A stretch of DNA of 64,000 nucleotides from Isoetes taiwanensis. Taxonomy: Eukaryota; Streptophyta; Lycopodiopsida; Isoetales; Isoetaceae. Shown here piece after piece: positions 12,624 to 22,470 of the stretch; the first letter of the stretch is position 1; every line of letters begins with the position of its first letter. A program made the position numbers and the translations under genes. Location: assembly GCA_021234155.1 (NCBI GenBank), contig JAJEKV010000027.1, forward strand, positions 10,554,716 through 10,618,715, read 5' to 3'. The notes under the pieces were generated by a model. The model was not told where the DNA came from. It searched no databases and saw only the letters and a program-made list of their open reading frames with translations.

Positions 12624-13868
12624 AATTGTGTGGTTGTATATGAATATTAGATAAAAGCTAAAAAAAAAGAGATTCTGTGGTTGTATATGAATATTAGATA
12701 AAGGCTTGGCTGATTTGGTGATGGCGCAGCTCACTAGGGCTAGGATTTTAGCGCTGCTTCAATCTTAGATATCTCCCTCTTTGGGTGTCCGTTTCGAGTG
12801 ATTTTTGGTGCATTGGAAAGCCCTTGCAGTAAGCTTTTTTGGGGTTGTATGGCATCAGGTAAATTTTTTCTCTACTTCAGTTCCGGAATTGGGATCATCT
12901 ATTTCGGCCTCCATGGTTAACGTTAGTTTTGACATTGCTTCAATCTCAGATATCTTCCATCTCGGGTGTCCTTTTTGAACGACCCCGTAATTGGGCCCCG
13001 TAATTGGGATCATGTATTTCGGCCTCCATGGTTACCACTGCCGACATGCAATCTTGCTCTCAGTTTCCTGCTTCTATGGCCTCTTCAGCACTGCCTCCTA
13101 ATTGTCATCTCAGTTTTCTTGCTCATGCCCCTGCTTCCATGGGTTTGTAGCGAACTGTATTATCACAATATTTATTTTATTAGATACTTTGTGTACATCT
13201 CAGTGCTTTGTAGTTTCTAACCAAGAATGAAGGATTATGAAATATATGCAGGTCCACGGCATGCTATCTGAAGCAGCCTTCAAATATCACCCCTTTTTTA
13301 TAACCTCTACAGATTTTGTAAGTCCATCTAAGATGCTTGTCGCATTCAAATATCTCAGACAGGTTTGGCATGTGTAGTGCTGAATTGATCAGGTTTGACG
13401 TGTGCAATGCTGAATAAAGTTTGTTGGTTTAAAACTGTTTGTTTGCTTTGTTAAAATTTTAAAATTTATTTGATGGAAATCAATGGCTGGCTTCTGCATG
13501 ACACATGGTACTCTTTCGCATCCAGGCAGTTTGCAAGGGCTTGGTATACAAAGAAGATTTTTGCAATGGGAAGCTTAATTGGTTAATGACATCTCTTGTA
13601 TCAAGCTTGTAGACTATAGTGGTTTTTAATGCCAATAGATGACATTGATATAAATGTTATATTTCTGAATTTAGAAATCACGTGTGGAACTATTATGATT
13701 TAACCCTTAAATACGGGCCATGTAAAACTTCAATGTCAAACTTGCAAAACTATTTCTTATTGCTCGGGATATCTTTCTTATTGTTTCTTTCCTGTATTTC
13801 ATTGTTTTTTTAATAAGTTATATTGTTTCTTTATTTATTCTAGTATTTTCATGGCTATTTTTGTATAT
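11864..13868 (+). repeat. Dispersed duplication, copy A (interrupted)
   Basis: Sequences 11,864-12,224 and 13,465-13,868 match, in inverted orientation, 60,009-59,645 and 59,644-59,301 joined to 57,764-57,680. Long shared phrases include CTACCATAGCAATGTGTAAAT, ACCAAATTATTTAGTGGTTCC, TGGAAATCAATGGCTGGCTTC and CATGGCTATTTTTGTATAT. No gene was recognised in it. The LTR element sits at its left edge. The region between the two matching parts (12,225-13,464) is absent from copy B. Confidence 0.82.
12225..13464. other. 1.24-kb segment present only in copy A; probable insertion
   Basis: Copy B joins the two flanks directly as CTTCTCCTTT-ATTTGATGG. The extra segment contains an A-run (about 12,590-12,620) followed by a duplicated TGTGGTTGTATATGAATATTAG phrase, then two diverged copies (12,755-12,925 and 12,930-13,040) of a block with CTTCAATCTNAGATATCT and TTTCGGCCTCCATGGTTA. 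A piece at 12,545-12,590 (TACTAAATAGTATTT, AGAGTGCAC, CCGTTGATT) recurs inverted at 40,462-40,508. No gene was recognised. Confidence 0.6.
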
Positions 13869-14461
13869 CTTATCTTATCTTAAACTCATGGGGGTGGTCA
13901 TAAAATAGCACATTACATATAAAGTTTTGATCTTGGCCCTTGGATAAAAAGTTGGTGAGGTGGCGTAGCTTAAGCCCTTGGATTTTGATGGGGGCATGCA
14001 TGAGTCATGCATGGGGGCATACACCCCATCTGTGAACCGTAGGATCAAAGGGGAAGGCGAAATCCTAGCCCTTGATTTTTATAGGGAAGGTGCAAGGAAG
14101 GTGCCAAAAAGTGAATTTGGTGTAGCAGATTCTAACCGTTAGATCAAAAGGTGAGCATAAATCCTAGCCGTTAACTTTTTAATATTAAATTAGTTTTTTT
14201 TTTAAAGAGGTGAGCTGGCACCCTCATTAATAAAAAAAAGTAGTGAGGTGGCAAAGCATTTATTAGTGGACATTCTAGGAAGCTTCCTTTCGTTTAATCG
14301 TCTTCAAAAGCATGTAGCTTGCGGTAGAGGGGTCGTATGAAGGTGGGGCCCACGCCAATGGATTCCTCTCGTCGAGAGCTTTCCAATGAGTGGTGCTTTG
14401 ACACTATTTTGTCGCAGTTGGAGCCAACACGATCAAACATTAAGAATTTTTTTGGAATGTT
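13869..14461. other. No gene seen
   Basis: A+T-rich spacer. It contains short diverged repeats of the phrase 'CCTAGCC(C/G)TT..A' and 'ACCGTTAGATCAAAAGG' (14,060-14,190), of the kind often found in plant MITE or SINE remnants, but no element borders were identified. Confidence 0.4.
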
Positions 14462-15290
14462 CGAGATTCAAGGAATCTATGGTAAGTTGACGGAATCTAG
14501 GAGAATCTTTACAGGATCTTAGGGAATCCAGAGGAATATCATGAGAATCTTAGAGAATCTATGGGAATCTCAAGGGAGCATCTTTGAGAATGTAAGGGAA
14601 TCTAAGGGAATCTTGATAAAATCTTTAAGAACCTAAAGGAAACTTGATGGAATCTTGGGGAGTCTAGGGGAATCTTCATAGAATCTATGGGAACTAGAGG
14701 AATCTCAAGAGAATCTATAGGAATCTCAAGCACTTCTTTGGGAATCTAGGGGAATCTTGATAAAATCTTTAAGAACCTAAAGGAATCTTAATGGAATCTT
14801 AGAGAATCTAGAAGAATCTTGATAGAATCTTGGGGTATTCTTTTAGAATCTAAGGGAATCTTTAGAGAATCTTAGGGAGTCTCAAATGAATCTTTGAGAA
14901 TCTAGGAGAATCTAAAGGAATCTTCATAAAATCTTTAAGAATCTATGGGAATCTTAATAGAATCTCAAAGAATATAGGAGAATCTTATATAATCTAGGAG
15001 AATCTTGATAGAATCTTGGAGAATCTAGAGGAATCTTAGGGTATTTTTTTGGGATCTAGGGTCATCTTTAGAGAATCTTTGGGAATCTTAATAAAATCTA
15101 GGGGAATCTCTATAGAATCTTAAGAATCTAGGGGAATCTTTGTAGAACATTAAGAATCCAAGAAAACCTTTAGAAATCTAGGAGAATCTTAATAGAATCT
15201 TTGGGAATCTAGGGGAATCTTCTGAAAAGTTTTGAGAATCTAAGGGAATCTTGATGGAATTTTAGAGAATCTTCATAGAATCTTCGGGCT
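14462..15290 (+). repeat. GAATCT minisatellite, about 830 bp
   Basis: The hexamer GAATCT, mostly within GGGAATCTT, AGAATCTA or GAATCTTGATA, recurs several dozen times at spacings near 13 and 26 bases from GTTCGAGATTCAAGGAATCT to AGAATCTTCGGGC. Units are degenerate and the strand is purine-rich. Longer-period copies exist, for example the GATAAAATCTTTAAGAACC phrase at 14,615 and 14,758. It has no open frame. Confidence 0.85.
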
Positions 15291-15339
15291 TTATGCAGTC
15301 CCTCATATTACAACCACTTGTCTATATATACCCTTTTCT

Positions 15340-15400
15340 CTAATTTGTATACCACCTTTTCTTAGGCCCCGAAGGGGCCAAATTTTTCTTTTGAATTAAT
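15340..15400 (+). repeat. LINE-type 3'-end module with GC hairpin
   Basis: CTAATTTGTATACCACC-TTTTCTTA leads to the hairpin GGCCCCGAAGGGGCC (15,365-15,379), then a T-rich run and GAATTAATATAAAC. The same module occurs inverted at 57,575-57,645, and its hairpin and tail occur inverted at 38,205-38,250. The order resembles the 3' end of plant L1 elements. Confidence 0.5.
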
Positions 15401-15786
15401 ATAAACCATTACATCCAACACTTTAAATTTAAATTCCCCCTGAAACGTCCTTTGGTTTAGGTGCATATTCACCTGGGGGGGGGTGACGAGGGCGACAAGA
15501 GCCCCTAAATCATATAATACGTATAAAATCAACACTATTTAGTACATTGCCTCAAATCTTATAATATTTCATAAACCTCGTTTACAGTATATCAAAATTT
15601 GTACAAGAATATCCCACAAACGAGAATTGCTATGTACGGTCTAGATCAAGGAATATTGAGTAAATATGCCCATCTGACAATTCTCGATGCCCGGAGTCAC
15701 CCCCATGTGAATATATGCATGTAAACCAAAAGGGGTTTCAGAGGGAATTTAATTTTAGAGTGTTGGATATAATGGTTTGTATTAAT
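15390..15786. mobile_element. Foldback (long terminal inverted repeat) element, copy 1
   Basis: The left arm (about 15,390-15,485; ACCATTACATCCAACAC, CCTTTGGTTTAGGTGCATATTC) pairs with the right arm (about 15,705-15,786; GTGAATATATGCATGTAAACC, AGTGTTGGATATAATGGTTT). The core (ATTGCTATGTACGGTC, GATCAAGGA, AATATGCCCATC, CTCGATGCCCGGAG) matches the element at 37,809-38,164. The element has no coding capacity. Its right arm is followed by a second tandem copy of the arm at 15,812-15,910. Confidence 0.8.
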
Positions 15787-15910
15787 CCAAAAAAATTAAA
15801 CAACTACAATTATGTGAAACCAAAGGGGGTTTCAGGGGGGATTTAATTTTAAAGTGTTGGATATAATAGTTCGTATTAATTCAAAAAAATTAAACAACTA
15901 CAATTATGTG
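15787..15910. repeat. Tandem duplication of the foldback right arm
   Basis: AACCAAAGGGGGTTTCAGGG through GTGTTGGATATAATAG, ATTAATTCAAAAAAATTAAAC and AACTACAATTATGTGA repeats the sequence at 15,724-15,811 with few changes. Confidence 0.75.
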
Positions 15911-17320
15911 ATTTTAAATGTTATGGATCACAAACAACTAATTTGTCATTAATCCTTTCCAATATGATCCATTTAAATTGAGGCATTCTAAGGTTTTCTT
16001 AAAAAACGGAGGCATTCAAAGATATCTTTGTAATTGAAGAGTTATAATATCAAGGACATAAAGAATACCATTTATATGAAGACAACATTAGCCAACAAAC
16101 AACTAATTTGCCTAATATTTCAACCTCTGTAGACCTCACCTTTCCCTCATGAGTGTACCATCTCCACCCATTGTGAGTAGGCCTTGAATGTACCGTCTCG
16201 CTTGAATGTACCGTCTCGAGGAAGACTAAGGATTGGCCATTTTAATAGGTGCCTCCACCTCATAGCTTGCAAAGCATGTGGCCAAGCTGACTATGTAACT
16301 ATTTACCCAGTTAAAATGTAATACCTTCATGGGCACATTAGATAGACATGCTTTAGATATCTATCCTCTCCCTATCAAGGTAAACTCCTGATATATTATT
16401 CTTAGTCCTCTAGACCAACTAGCATATAGAGAATGGAGAGAAGGCACCAATCCTAACCCCCAGGGAGGTTAGTTCAAAGTTCAACCTATCTCTAATAGTT
16501 CTTATGATATAGCCCTCTAGACCAACTAGCAATTACAGAGGGAGAGAGGGAACCAACCCAAGGACCCCTAGCCCCCAGAGATCCCTAGAGCAACGGGCAA
16601 GAGAGGGAACCAACCCAAGGACCCCTAGCCCCAAAGATCCCTAGAGCAATGGGCAACAAAGACATCAATTTGATGTCCTATAGAGAGGGTTACCAACCCA
16701 ATGCCCCCTAGGAGTTCTAGACCAACTGGCAGTAGACAGGCATCAATTTGATGTCCTAAAGCCTTATCTCTTGTGGAAGTCTGCCAAACAGATGCAGATG
16801 AATTGTATGATCGTATGGACGGACAAAAAAATAACCTTTGAGAACATGATATGCTTGCACAAAAGGCTAGAACAGTGGTTGAGTCCCCATGTTAAGGATG
16901 ATCATTGAAGCACATACATCAATCTAATGGATGAAAGATTCCTGCACACGTGTAGCCAACCCAGAGGGGGGACAACTTGCAAGGGCATAAAGAGACAAAC
17001 AAAAATTTTGCCCTTTGGAAAAGCCTGTACGTTGGGCCATTTGTTTATTTGGAAGTCCAACAAGCCCCCTGTCCAAGCTAGTACGGGGGCTTCCGACCTA
17101 CCTCGAGCATGATGGGCGTGATTGAAAAGGGCACTAGGCTTACCAAGCTGCAGCCGTAGATGAAGACATGCCAGCGCTAAAAGTCCTACAAGTCCAGACG
17201 TGAGTAAAATTTCCTGCACTTTATTCAGAAAATTTCCACAAGTTGGCATCGGAAAAGGAGCTTCCCATTAGGTATGCCTTTGCACCTCCCTACTATTTAT
17301 ATTACATATATGAACATGCC
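15911..17320. other. No gene recognised; short local repeats
   Basis: At 16,430-16,760 the phrase CTAGACCAACT(A/G)GCA occurs three times. A block of about 57 bases (AGAGGGAACCAACCCAAGGA, CCCCTAGCCCC, GATCCCTAGAGCAA) is tandemly doubled at 16,541-16,655. The palindrome GACATCAATTTGATGTC occurs at 16,661 and 16,740. At 16,902-17,249 the minus strand has a 115-codon frame with no family resemblance; it may belong to the 3' transcript end of the receptor kinase or be chance. Confidence 0.4.
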
Positions 17321-17490
17321 CATCATCATGAATTATTTGCACTTATCTGATTCACAAGCCTTTTTTCCCGAACTTGTGGAGCAGATTTACGCATCAAAAC
17401 CTTGTTTCCTTTTTCTGGAAGCAAGAAACTGTACAGTTGTTGAGCAGTAGAATTCTTGGATTCGCTTCTCGCTTCAAAATTGACCAAAAC

Positions 17491-17568
17491 CTGCAGAAAT
17501 CCAGACAATAGTAAATATTAAGGCTTAATTTCGTTTACAAATGAGTTATGCCAATGAAGTATACTAAC
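17491..17568 (-). other. Probable 78-bp intron in the 3' UTR of the receptor kinase gene
   Basis: On the minus strand, 32 bases beyond the stop codon, the sequence reads AAATCAG|GTTAGTATAC and 78 bases later TTTCTGCAG|GTTTTGG. Both match plant splice consensus. The downstream exon then runs through a 60-codon frame that is probably untranslated. This is inference from splice signals alone. Confidence 0.5.
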
Positions 17569-17600
17569 CTGATTTCGAAAAACTTTTAAGCAATGGGGTC

Positions 17601-20600
17601 TCATAAGCCAGACCTTGTCTCAATGCCTGCAATGGATTTTAGATAATTGACAACATTCAACATGGTTGGCCTTTTCATGGGTTCATCTGATGTGCAGAGA
17701 GTAGCAAGCTGCAGAACTTGCATCATCTTTAGTTTCCATGGTCCATTAGATATGACAGGATCCAGTACTTCACCTGCTTGGCCTTGTTTAATCATATGCC
17801 TGACCCAGCCAACCAAGTTCCCAACTTCTACATCCTTGAAGTCGCATCCAGTTGGTTCCTTACCAGTCAGAAGCTCGAGTAAGATTACTCCATAGCTATA
17901 AACATCTCCTCTAGTGGTAGCTCTCCAGGTCTGTCCATATTCAGGAGGAATGTAGCCAAATGTGCCAGCAATGTCTGTGCTTACATGAGTCTCATACGCG
18001 CTAATGAGCCTTGCAAGACCAAAATCAGCAACCCTTGGTTCAAACTTGTCATCTAGAAGTATGTTGCTGGCTTTCATATCCCTGTGAATGATATGAGGGA
18101 TAAAACCATGATGAAGAAATGACAATCCCCTTGCAGCTCCTAATGCAATTTTGAAACGCTTTGGCCAATCTAGAACCTCCAAGGCATCAGCACGGTTGCG
18201 CAGCCATAAGTCCAAGCTTCCATTGACCATGTATTCATACACAAGCAATTTCTCCTCCCCAAATGAACAGTATCCAAGCAAAGGAATCAGATTTTGATGC
18301 TTCACTTTCCCTAGGGTTTCCATTTCTGCCAGAAATTCTCTGTTTCCTTGCATCCTGGTCTGTGCAAGCTTTTTTACAGCCACTATTCTTCCATCGGGGA
18401 ATACAGCCTTGTAGACGGTACCAAATCCACCATCTCCAATGATATTGGTCTTGCAGAAATTATTGGTTGCTAGTAAAATATCTGCTAGGGTTAGCCTCAT
18501 TAGTGGCCTCTCAAACATGGCAATATTAATGCTCAAAGGCTCCTTATTTTTACTTCCAGATAGACTCAAGCTGCTGTCCATAGAACTGCTTGAATTAGTA
18601 AGCTTTGCTTTTTCTGCTACTTGAGGCAATGTCTCCTGCTTTAACATCCTCCATCTTATGAACAGAAAGATAAGAAGAAAGAATGCAACAATACTGCCTA
18701 TGATAATACCAAGAATTGCACCAGTATTTGAGATAGGTGGAACAATGTGTTTGGAAAAAAAATTGCAGCTTGTACCAACAACGCTGCCACAAAGTCGATC
18801 GTTAGCCAGAAAAGAAGATGCTGTAAAGTTATTGCAAGTATCAGGTATCTGTCCAACGAGGTTATTCCTAGAAACATTAATAAAGCTGAGCTCTGGAAGG
18901 TCACACAGTCTTGCTGGAACTCCCCCACTGAGATGATTATCTGACAAATCAAGATAATTAAGCTGACTCAAGTTTCCAAGTTCTACAGGAATGGCTCCAA
19001 GAAAGCTGTTGCTACTTAAGTCCAAATAAGAAAGCCCTGAAAGGTTGCCAACACTACTAGGAATAATACCACCAAAAGCATTATGGCTAAAATTCAGCGC
19101 CTGAGTCTGATGCCAAATCACACTTTCCTCTAGAAATCCACAAATGTTCCCTGTCATCTTGTTTTCCTGTAAGTATAAACCAACAATGGAAGCCATGTGG
19201 ACCATGGAGGCAGGCAACACCCCAGACAAATTGTTCCTGCTCACATCCAAGTGTGTCAATGAAGAAAGATTACCAAGAGAATCTGGAAGTGAACCCGACA
19301 ACTGATTGCCTGTAAGATTAAGCTTCACCAGCCTTGATAGTTTGCCCAGATGTGCAGGAATGCTTCCACTGAGTTTATTGAATGCCAAATTAAGACCCTG
19401 GAGTGTGTGAGATTCCCCCAACTGCCAAGGTATACTTCCACTCAGTTTATTGGAGGACAGATCCAACGTAGTTAGATTTGTAAGATGCATAAGCTCAGAA
19501 GGAATATTGCCCGAAAGATTATTCCCATTGAACAAAATTTCCACAAGCACAATGCAGTCTCCAATGCTTGTAGGTATTTCGCCTGAGAGATTATTCCAAG
19601 ACAAATCTAGGGTTCCATGGTGCTGAATGAAACTGGAATCTGGAATAGCAATCTGCTGAAAATCTGCACAAATCTCTATAGGAATGGGGCCAGAGAGCTT
19701 ATTATGAGAAAGCACAAGACAATCAAGCTGCATGAGGTCTCCGATTTGGGATGGAATTGGACCAACCAATTCATTGCTGCCCAAATTAAGAGTAGTAAGT
19801 GCAGTGCATTTGCAAAGCTCTGGAGGAATGATTCCCTGCAGATGGTTGTTTGAGATTGACAAGATGGTCAGAGCAGTGAGCTTACCGATTTCAGAAGGAA
19901 TTGACCCACTGATGAAGTTGTTGTCCAAGAAGAGATGCTGCAAAGTCTTCAAGTTGCCCATAGATGGTGGAAGCTGCCCCTCAAAGAAATTGTTGCTGGC
20001 ATAGACTTCTAACAAGGTCTTAGAAGTCCAGAGTTCTTCAGGCAAGGGACCAGTGAAGTTGTTGTTACTTATATCCAAGATTATAAGAGGCAGGTTGGCA
20101 AGGTATCCTGGCAAGGGACCAGAGAACCTGTTTGCTGTGAGATCCAACTGTGTAAGATTGAGACAATCTTTGAAGGTTTGAGTAATGGGGCCACTAAAAT
20201 GGTTCTTGTTCAGAGTGAGCTGTGATAGAAATTTTGCATTGCAAAGTTCAGGGGGAACAACACCAGACAAGAGATTGTTATCCAAGCCAAGGTCTGTAAC
20301 AGAAGTACAATCGCCAAGCTCAGGAGGCAAGGGACCACTGAATTCATTTGTAGACAGAAGTATAGAATCAACATTTTTCCAGTTGCCAAGCCAAGAAGGA
20401 ATTGGACCTGAAAGAGAGTTCCCTTCAACAGTGAAGGAAACAAGTTTGTTCAAATTGGCGAGCTCTTCGGGGAGACGGCCTGAGAGAGAATTGAAGGCAA
20501 GATTGATAAGCTGCAACTCGGTGCATTTGCCAAGCGAAGAAGGGATAGATCCATTGAGCTGGGCAGCTGCAATGCTGATACCAACTAAACTGGTCAGGTT

Positions 20601-21599
20601 GCCAATAGAGTCAGGGATAGAACCTGCAAAAAAATTTGAAGAAAGATCCAGCTTCTTAAGCCTGTTGCATTTCCCTAGTTCTGGAGGAATAGGTCCTGTG
20701 AGGTGACATCCAGCAGCATAAAATGTCTCTAGATTGATTAGCTCTCCAATCTGTGAAGGGATTGCTCCATTAAGTGAGGTCATACCAAGTGACAGATCAA
20801 CCAGGCTTTCAAGGCCTCCGATTTCTGCAGGAATAGATCCTTCAATCGAGTTATTACTCAAATCCAAGAACTGTAATTTTTGAAGCCGACCCAGTTCAGG
20901 AGGAAAATTGCCTATCAGAATATTGTTGCTCAAATCAAGCGTGACCAAGTTCTCCAGCTCGCCCAATTCCGGTGGAATGTTGCCAGAAAAAAAATTTGCA
21001 CTCAGAGAAATCTGGTTTGCATGGTGCAGAGAAGCCAATTTGGCCGGAATACTGCCAGAAAAGGAGTTGCTATTAAGTTGAAGCACCTGAAGGTTTTGTA
21101 GCAGACCCAGTTCATCCGGGACGAAGCCGGAAAATGAATTGCTGCTTAAAATAAGCTCTTGCAGATTCGAAAGCTGGGCTATGTTGATAGGAATGGTGCC
21201 CCTGATAAGGTTGGAACTTAAATCCAGCTTTCTTAGATTGGTCAGACTCCATAGCTCAATGGGTATGTTTCCGGAGATGCTGTTTGTGCTTAGATTCAGA
21301 TATTCAAGAGAAGTAATATCTCCGACTTTTGACGAAATGTTTCCGTCTAAGCCCAAGCCGGATAGCGCAATGGATGTTACTCTGCCACTTGTACATGTGA
21401 TTCCGGTCCACTGGCAAGGGGAAACAGAGCTGCCACTGCTCCAGTCTTTCAGAGGATCTGGCAGCTCTCTTAGCAGAGATTTTTTCAAATCTAAAAGCGC
21501 CTGAACTTGCTTTTGCGTCTCTAGATCCTCTGCTTCTGCAGAACGCCCCAACGCAAATGCTAGAAACAACAATCCGGAGCAGAACCCTGAATAATTCAT
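17601..21599 (-). CDS. EMS1/EXS-like leucine-rich-repeat receptor kinase
   Basis: A single-exon plasma-membrane receptor kinase. Reading from the in-frame Met at 21,599 gives 1,332 residues and starts directly with a signal peptide (MNYSGFCSGLLFLAFALG); an upstream in-frame Met at 21,668 would add 23 residues ahead of the signal peptide and is less likely. Order, numbered from the upstream Met: signal peptide 24-46, LRR N-terminal cap about 50-95 with CQWTGITC, some thirty 24-residue LRRs to about 950, a transmembrane helix 984-1004, then the kinase. Kinase landmarks: GDGGFG loop 1078-1083, VAVKK lysine 1099, HRD 1195-1197, DFG 1215-1217, PPE 1241-1243, so it appears catalytically complete. 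The kinase matches the EMS1/MSP1 family closely (GYCSFGEEKLLVYEY, HHGFIPHIIHRD, GTFGYIPPEYGQ). In flowering plants EMS1 perceives TPD1 peptides during anther cell fate; the role here is inferred. At over 1,300 residues it is longer than the roughly 1,200 usual for EMS1, through extra LRRs. Confidence 0.93.
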   Translation of the reverse strand: MNYSGFCSGLLFLAFALGRSAEAEDLETQKQVQALLDLKKSLLRELPDPLKDWSSGSSVSPCQWTGITCTSGRVTSIALSGLGLDGNISSKVGDITSLEYLNLSTNSISGNIPIELWSLTNLRKLDLSSNLIRGTIPINIAQLSNLQELILSSNSFSGFVPDELGLLQNLQVLQLNSNSFSGSIPAKLASLHHANQISLSANFFSGNIPPELGELENLVTLDLSNNILIGNFPPELGRLQKLQFLDLSNNSIEGSIPAEIGGLESLVDLSLGMTSLNGAIPSQIGELINLETFYAAGCHLTGPIPPELGKCNRLKKLDLSSNFFAGSIPDSIGNLTSLVGISIAAAQLNGSIPSSLGKCTELQLINLAFNSLSGRLPEELANLNKLVSFTVEGNSLSGPIPSWLGNWKNVDSILLSTNEFSGPLPPELGDCTSVTDLGLDNNLLSGVVPPELCNAKFLSQLTLNKNHFSGPITQTFKDCLNLTQLDLTANRFSGPLPGYLANLPLIILDISNNNFTGPLPEELWTSKTLLEVYASNNFFEGQLPPSMGNLKTLQHLFLDNNFISGSIPSEIGKLTALTILSISNNHLQGIIPPELCKCTALTTLNLGSNELVGPIPSQIGDLMQLDCLVLSHNKLSGPIPIEICADFQQIAIPDSSFIQHHGTLDLSWNNLSGEIPTSIGDCIVLVEILFNGNNLSGNIPSELMHLTNLTTLDLSSNKLSGSIPWQLGESHTLQGLNLAFNKLSGSIPAHLGKLSRLVKLNLTGNQLSGSLPDSLGNLSSLTHLDVSRNNLSGVLPASMVHMASIVGLYLQENKMTGNICGFLEESVIWHQTQALNFSHNAFGGIIPSSVGNLSGLSYLDLSSNSFLGAIPVELGNLSQLNYLDLSDNHLSGGVPARLCDLPELSFINVSRNNLVGQIPDTCNNFTASSFLANDRLCGSVVGTSCNFFSKHIVPPISNTGAILGIIIGSIVAFFLLIFLFIRWRMLKQETLPQVAEKAKLTNSSSSMDSSLSLSGSKNKEPLSINIAMFERPLMRLTLADILLATNNFCKTNIIGDGGFGTVYKAVFPDGRIVAVKKLAQTRMQGNREFLAEMETLGKVKHQNLIPLLGYCSFGEEKLLVYEYMVNGSLDLWLRNRADALEVLDWPKRFKIALGAARGLSFLHHGFIPHIIHRDMKASNILLDDKFEPRVADFGLARLISAYETHVSTDIAGTFGYIPPEYGQTWRATTRGDVYSYGVILLELLTGKEPTGCDFKDVEVGNLVGWVRHMIKQGQAGEVLDPVISNGPWKLKMMQVLQLATLCTSDEPMKRPTMLNVVNYLKSIAGIETRSGL

Positions 21600-22470
21600 C
21601 ACGCCCTTGGAAAAAATGTGCTCGCTGGCGGCAATGTAGACTAAACCCGTGCCTAGATCAAGACCCAAAAAAGAGAAGAAAAATCAGACTCCAGCAAAGA
21701 GGATCTCAAACCCAAATCCGAGATGCAATAAAACAGTAGATACAAAAGACAACATACCAGAATCAAAGGCGGAAAAATTGGGTGGAAGGAGAAATTTCAA
21801 CCTTCTTCAATGCTGGGGGCAGAAAAAAAACTGCAGGCAGTCAAAGGCGACAATACTCTGGGTCAGTTTTGATGCGAGACAGAGGTGGGTTATGTTGCTG
21901 AAAGCCTGGCGAGCGCCGGACTTGGGTGCCCAATAGGAAATTCCTGCCATAACCTACCCGCCATGATCAAATCTAAGCAAAAAGGCAAAAGCAAACGCCT
22001 CTCAGGGCCGGGCTTTGGCAGAGCAAAACAGAAGTACAGAAACTACCCACTACTTACAAATCTGTGCCCTCTTCACGTGAAGCCCATTCCGGTGCTCCGG
22101 CAATGCAGAAGAAATGAGCAAAAGGAATTGAAGCCTTGGGAATGATTTGGGGCACCGTTTGATCCAGAAATAGCATCCAATCTAGGGAGATTTTTGGGTT
22201 TTGAATAGGCACGAGGGAATGGGAGGAAGAATTCCAACTGCCCAAATCCGGCAGTGCCATCTCAGGGCTGTTCTACACGAGCCTGCCACCCTTTTTCTGG
22301 CGAGCAGGGCTCTGTTTCTTTGGGGTATGTTCTGGGCAGACAGCTACAGGTGTGTTTGGCACTATTCTGGGATAAAATTTTGCAATATCATGCAGCTGAC
22401 CATGCCTAGGGAGATGAGAGAGAGATTGTGTCTGCCAGGCCTAGAGAGAGCCTGTGCTTAAAAAAATAGG
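21600..22470 (-). other. 5' flank and probable leader of the receptor kinase gene
   Basis: No other gene is seen. On the minus strand there is a possible leader intron: donor-like GCGG|GTAGGTTATGG near 21,963 and acceptor-like TTTCTGCCCCCAG near 21,815. An AG/CT-rich tract (GAGATGAGAGAGAGATTG) lies near 22,420. No convincing TATA box was identified. All of this is tentative. Confidence 0.3.

Noticed and set aside
14462-15290. CRISPR-like repeat array
   Set aside because: Units are short, degenerate and without regular unique spacers; the context is a plant nuclear genome.
15362-15379. Helitron 3' terminus (GC hairpin next to CTAA/CTAG) at 15.36, 38.23 and 57.60 kb
   Set aside because: The hairpin overlaps the CTRR and lacks the usual 10-12 base spacer; the shared sequence extends beyond CTRR on the far side, so it is internal to the module and looks like a LINE 3' end.
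17647-21504. Numerous plus-strand frames opposite the receptor kinase (up to 173 codons)
   Set aside because: They are antisense shadows of the LRR coding sequence, with repeated wording of period 24 codons.
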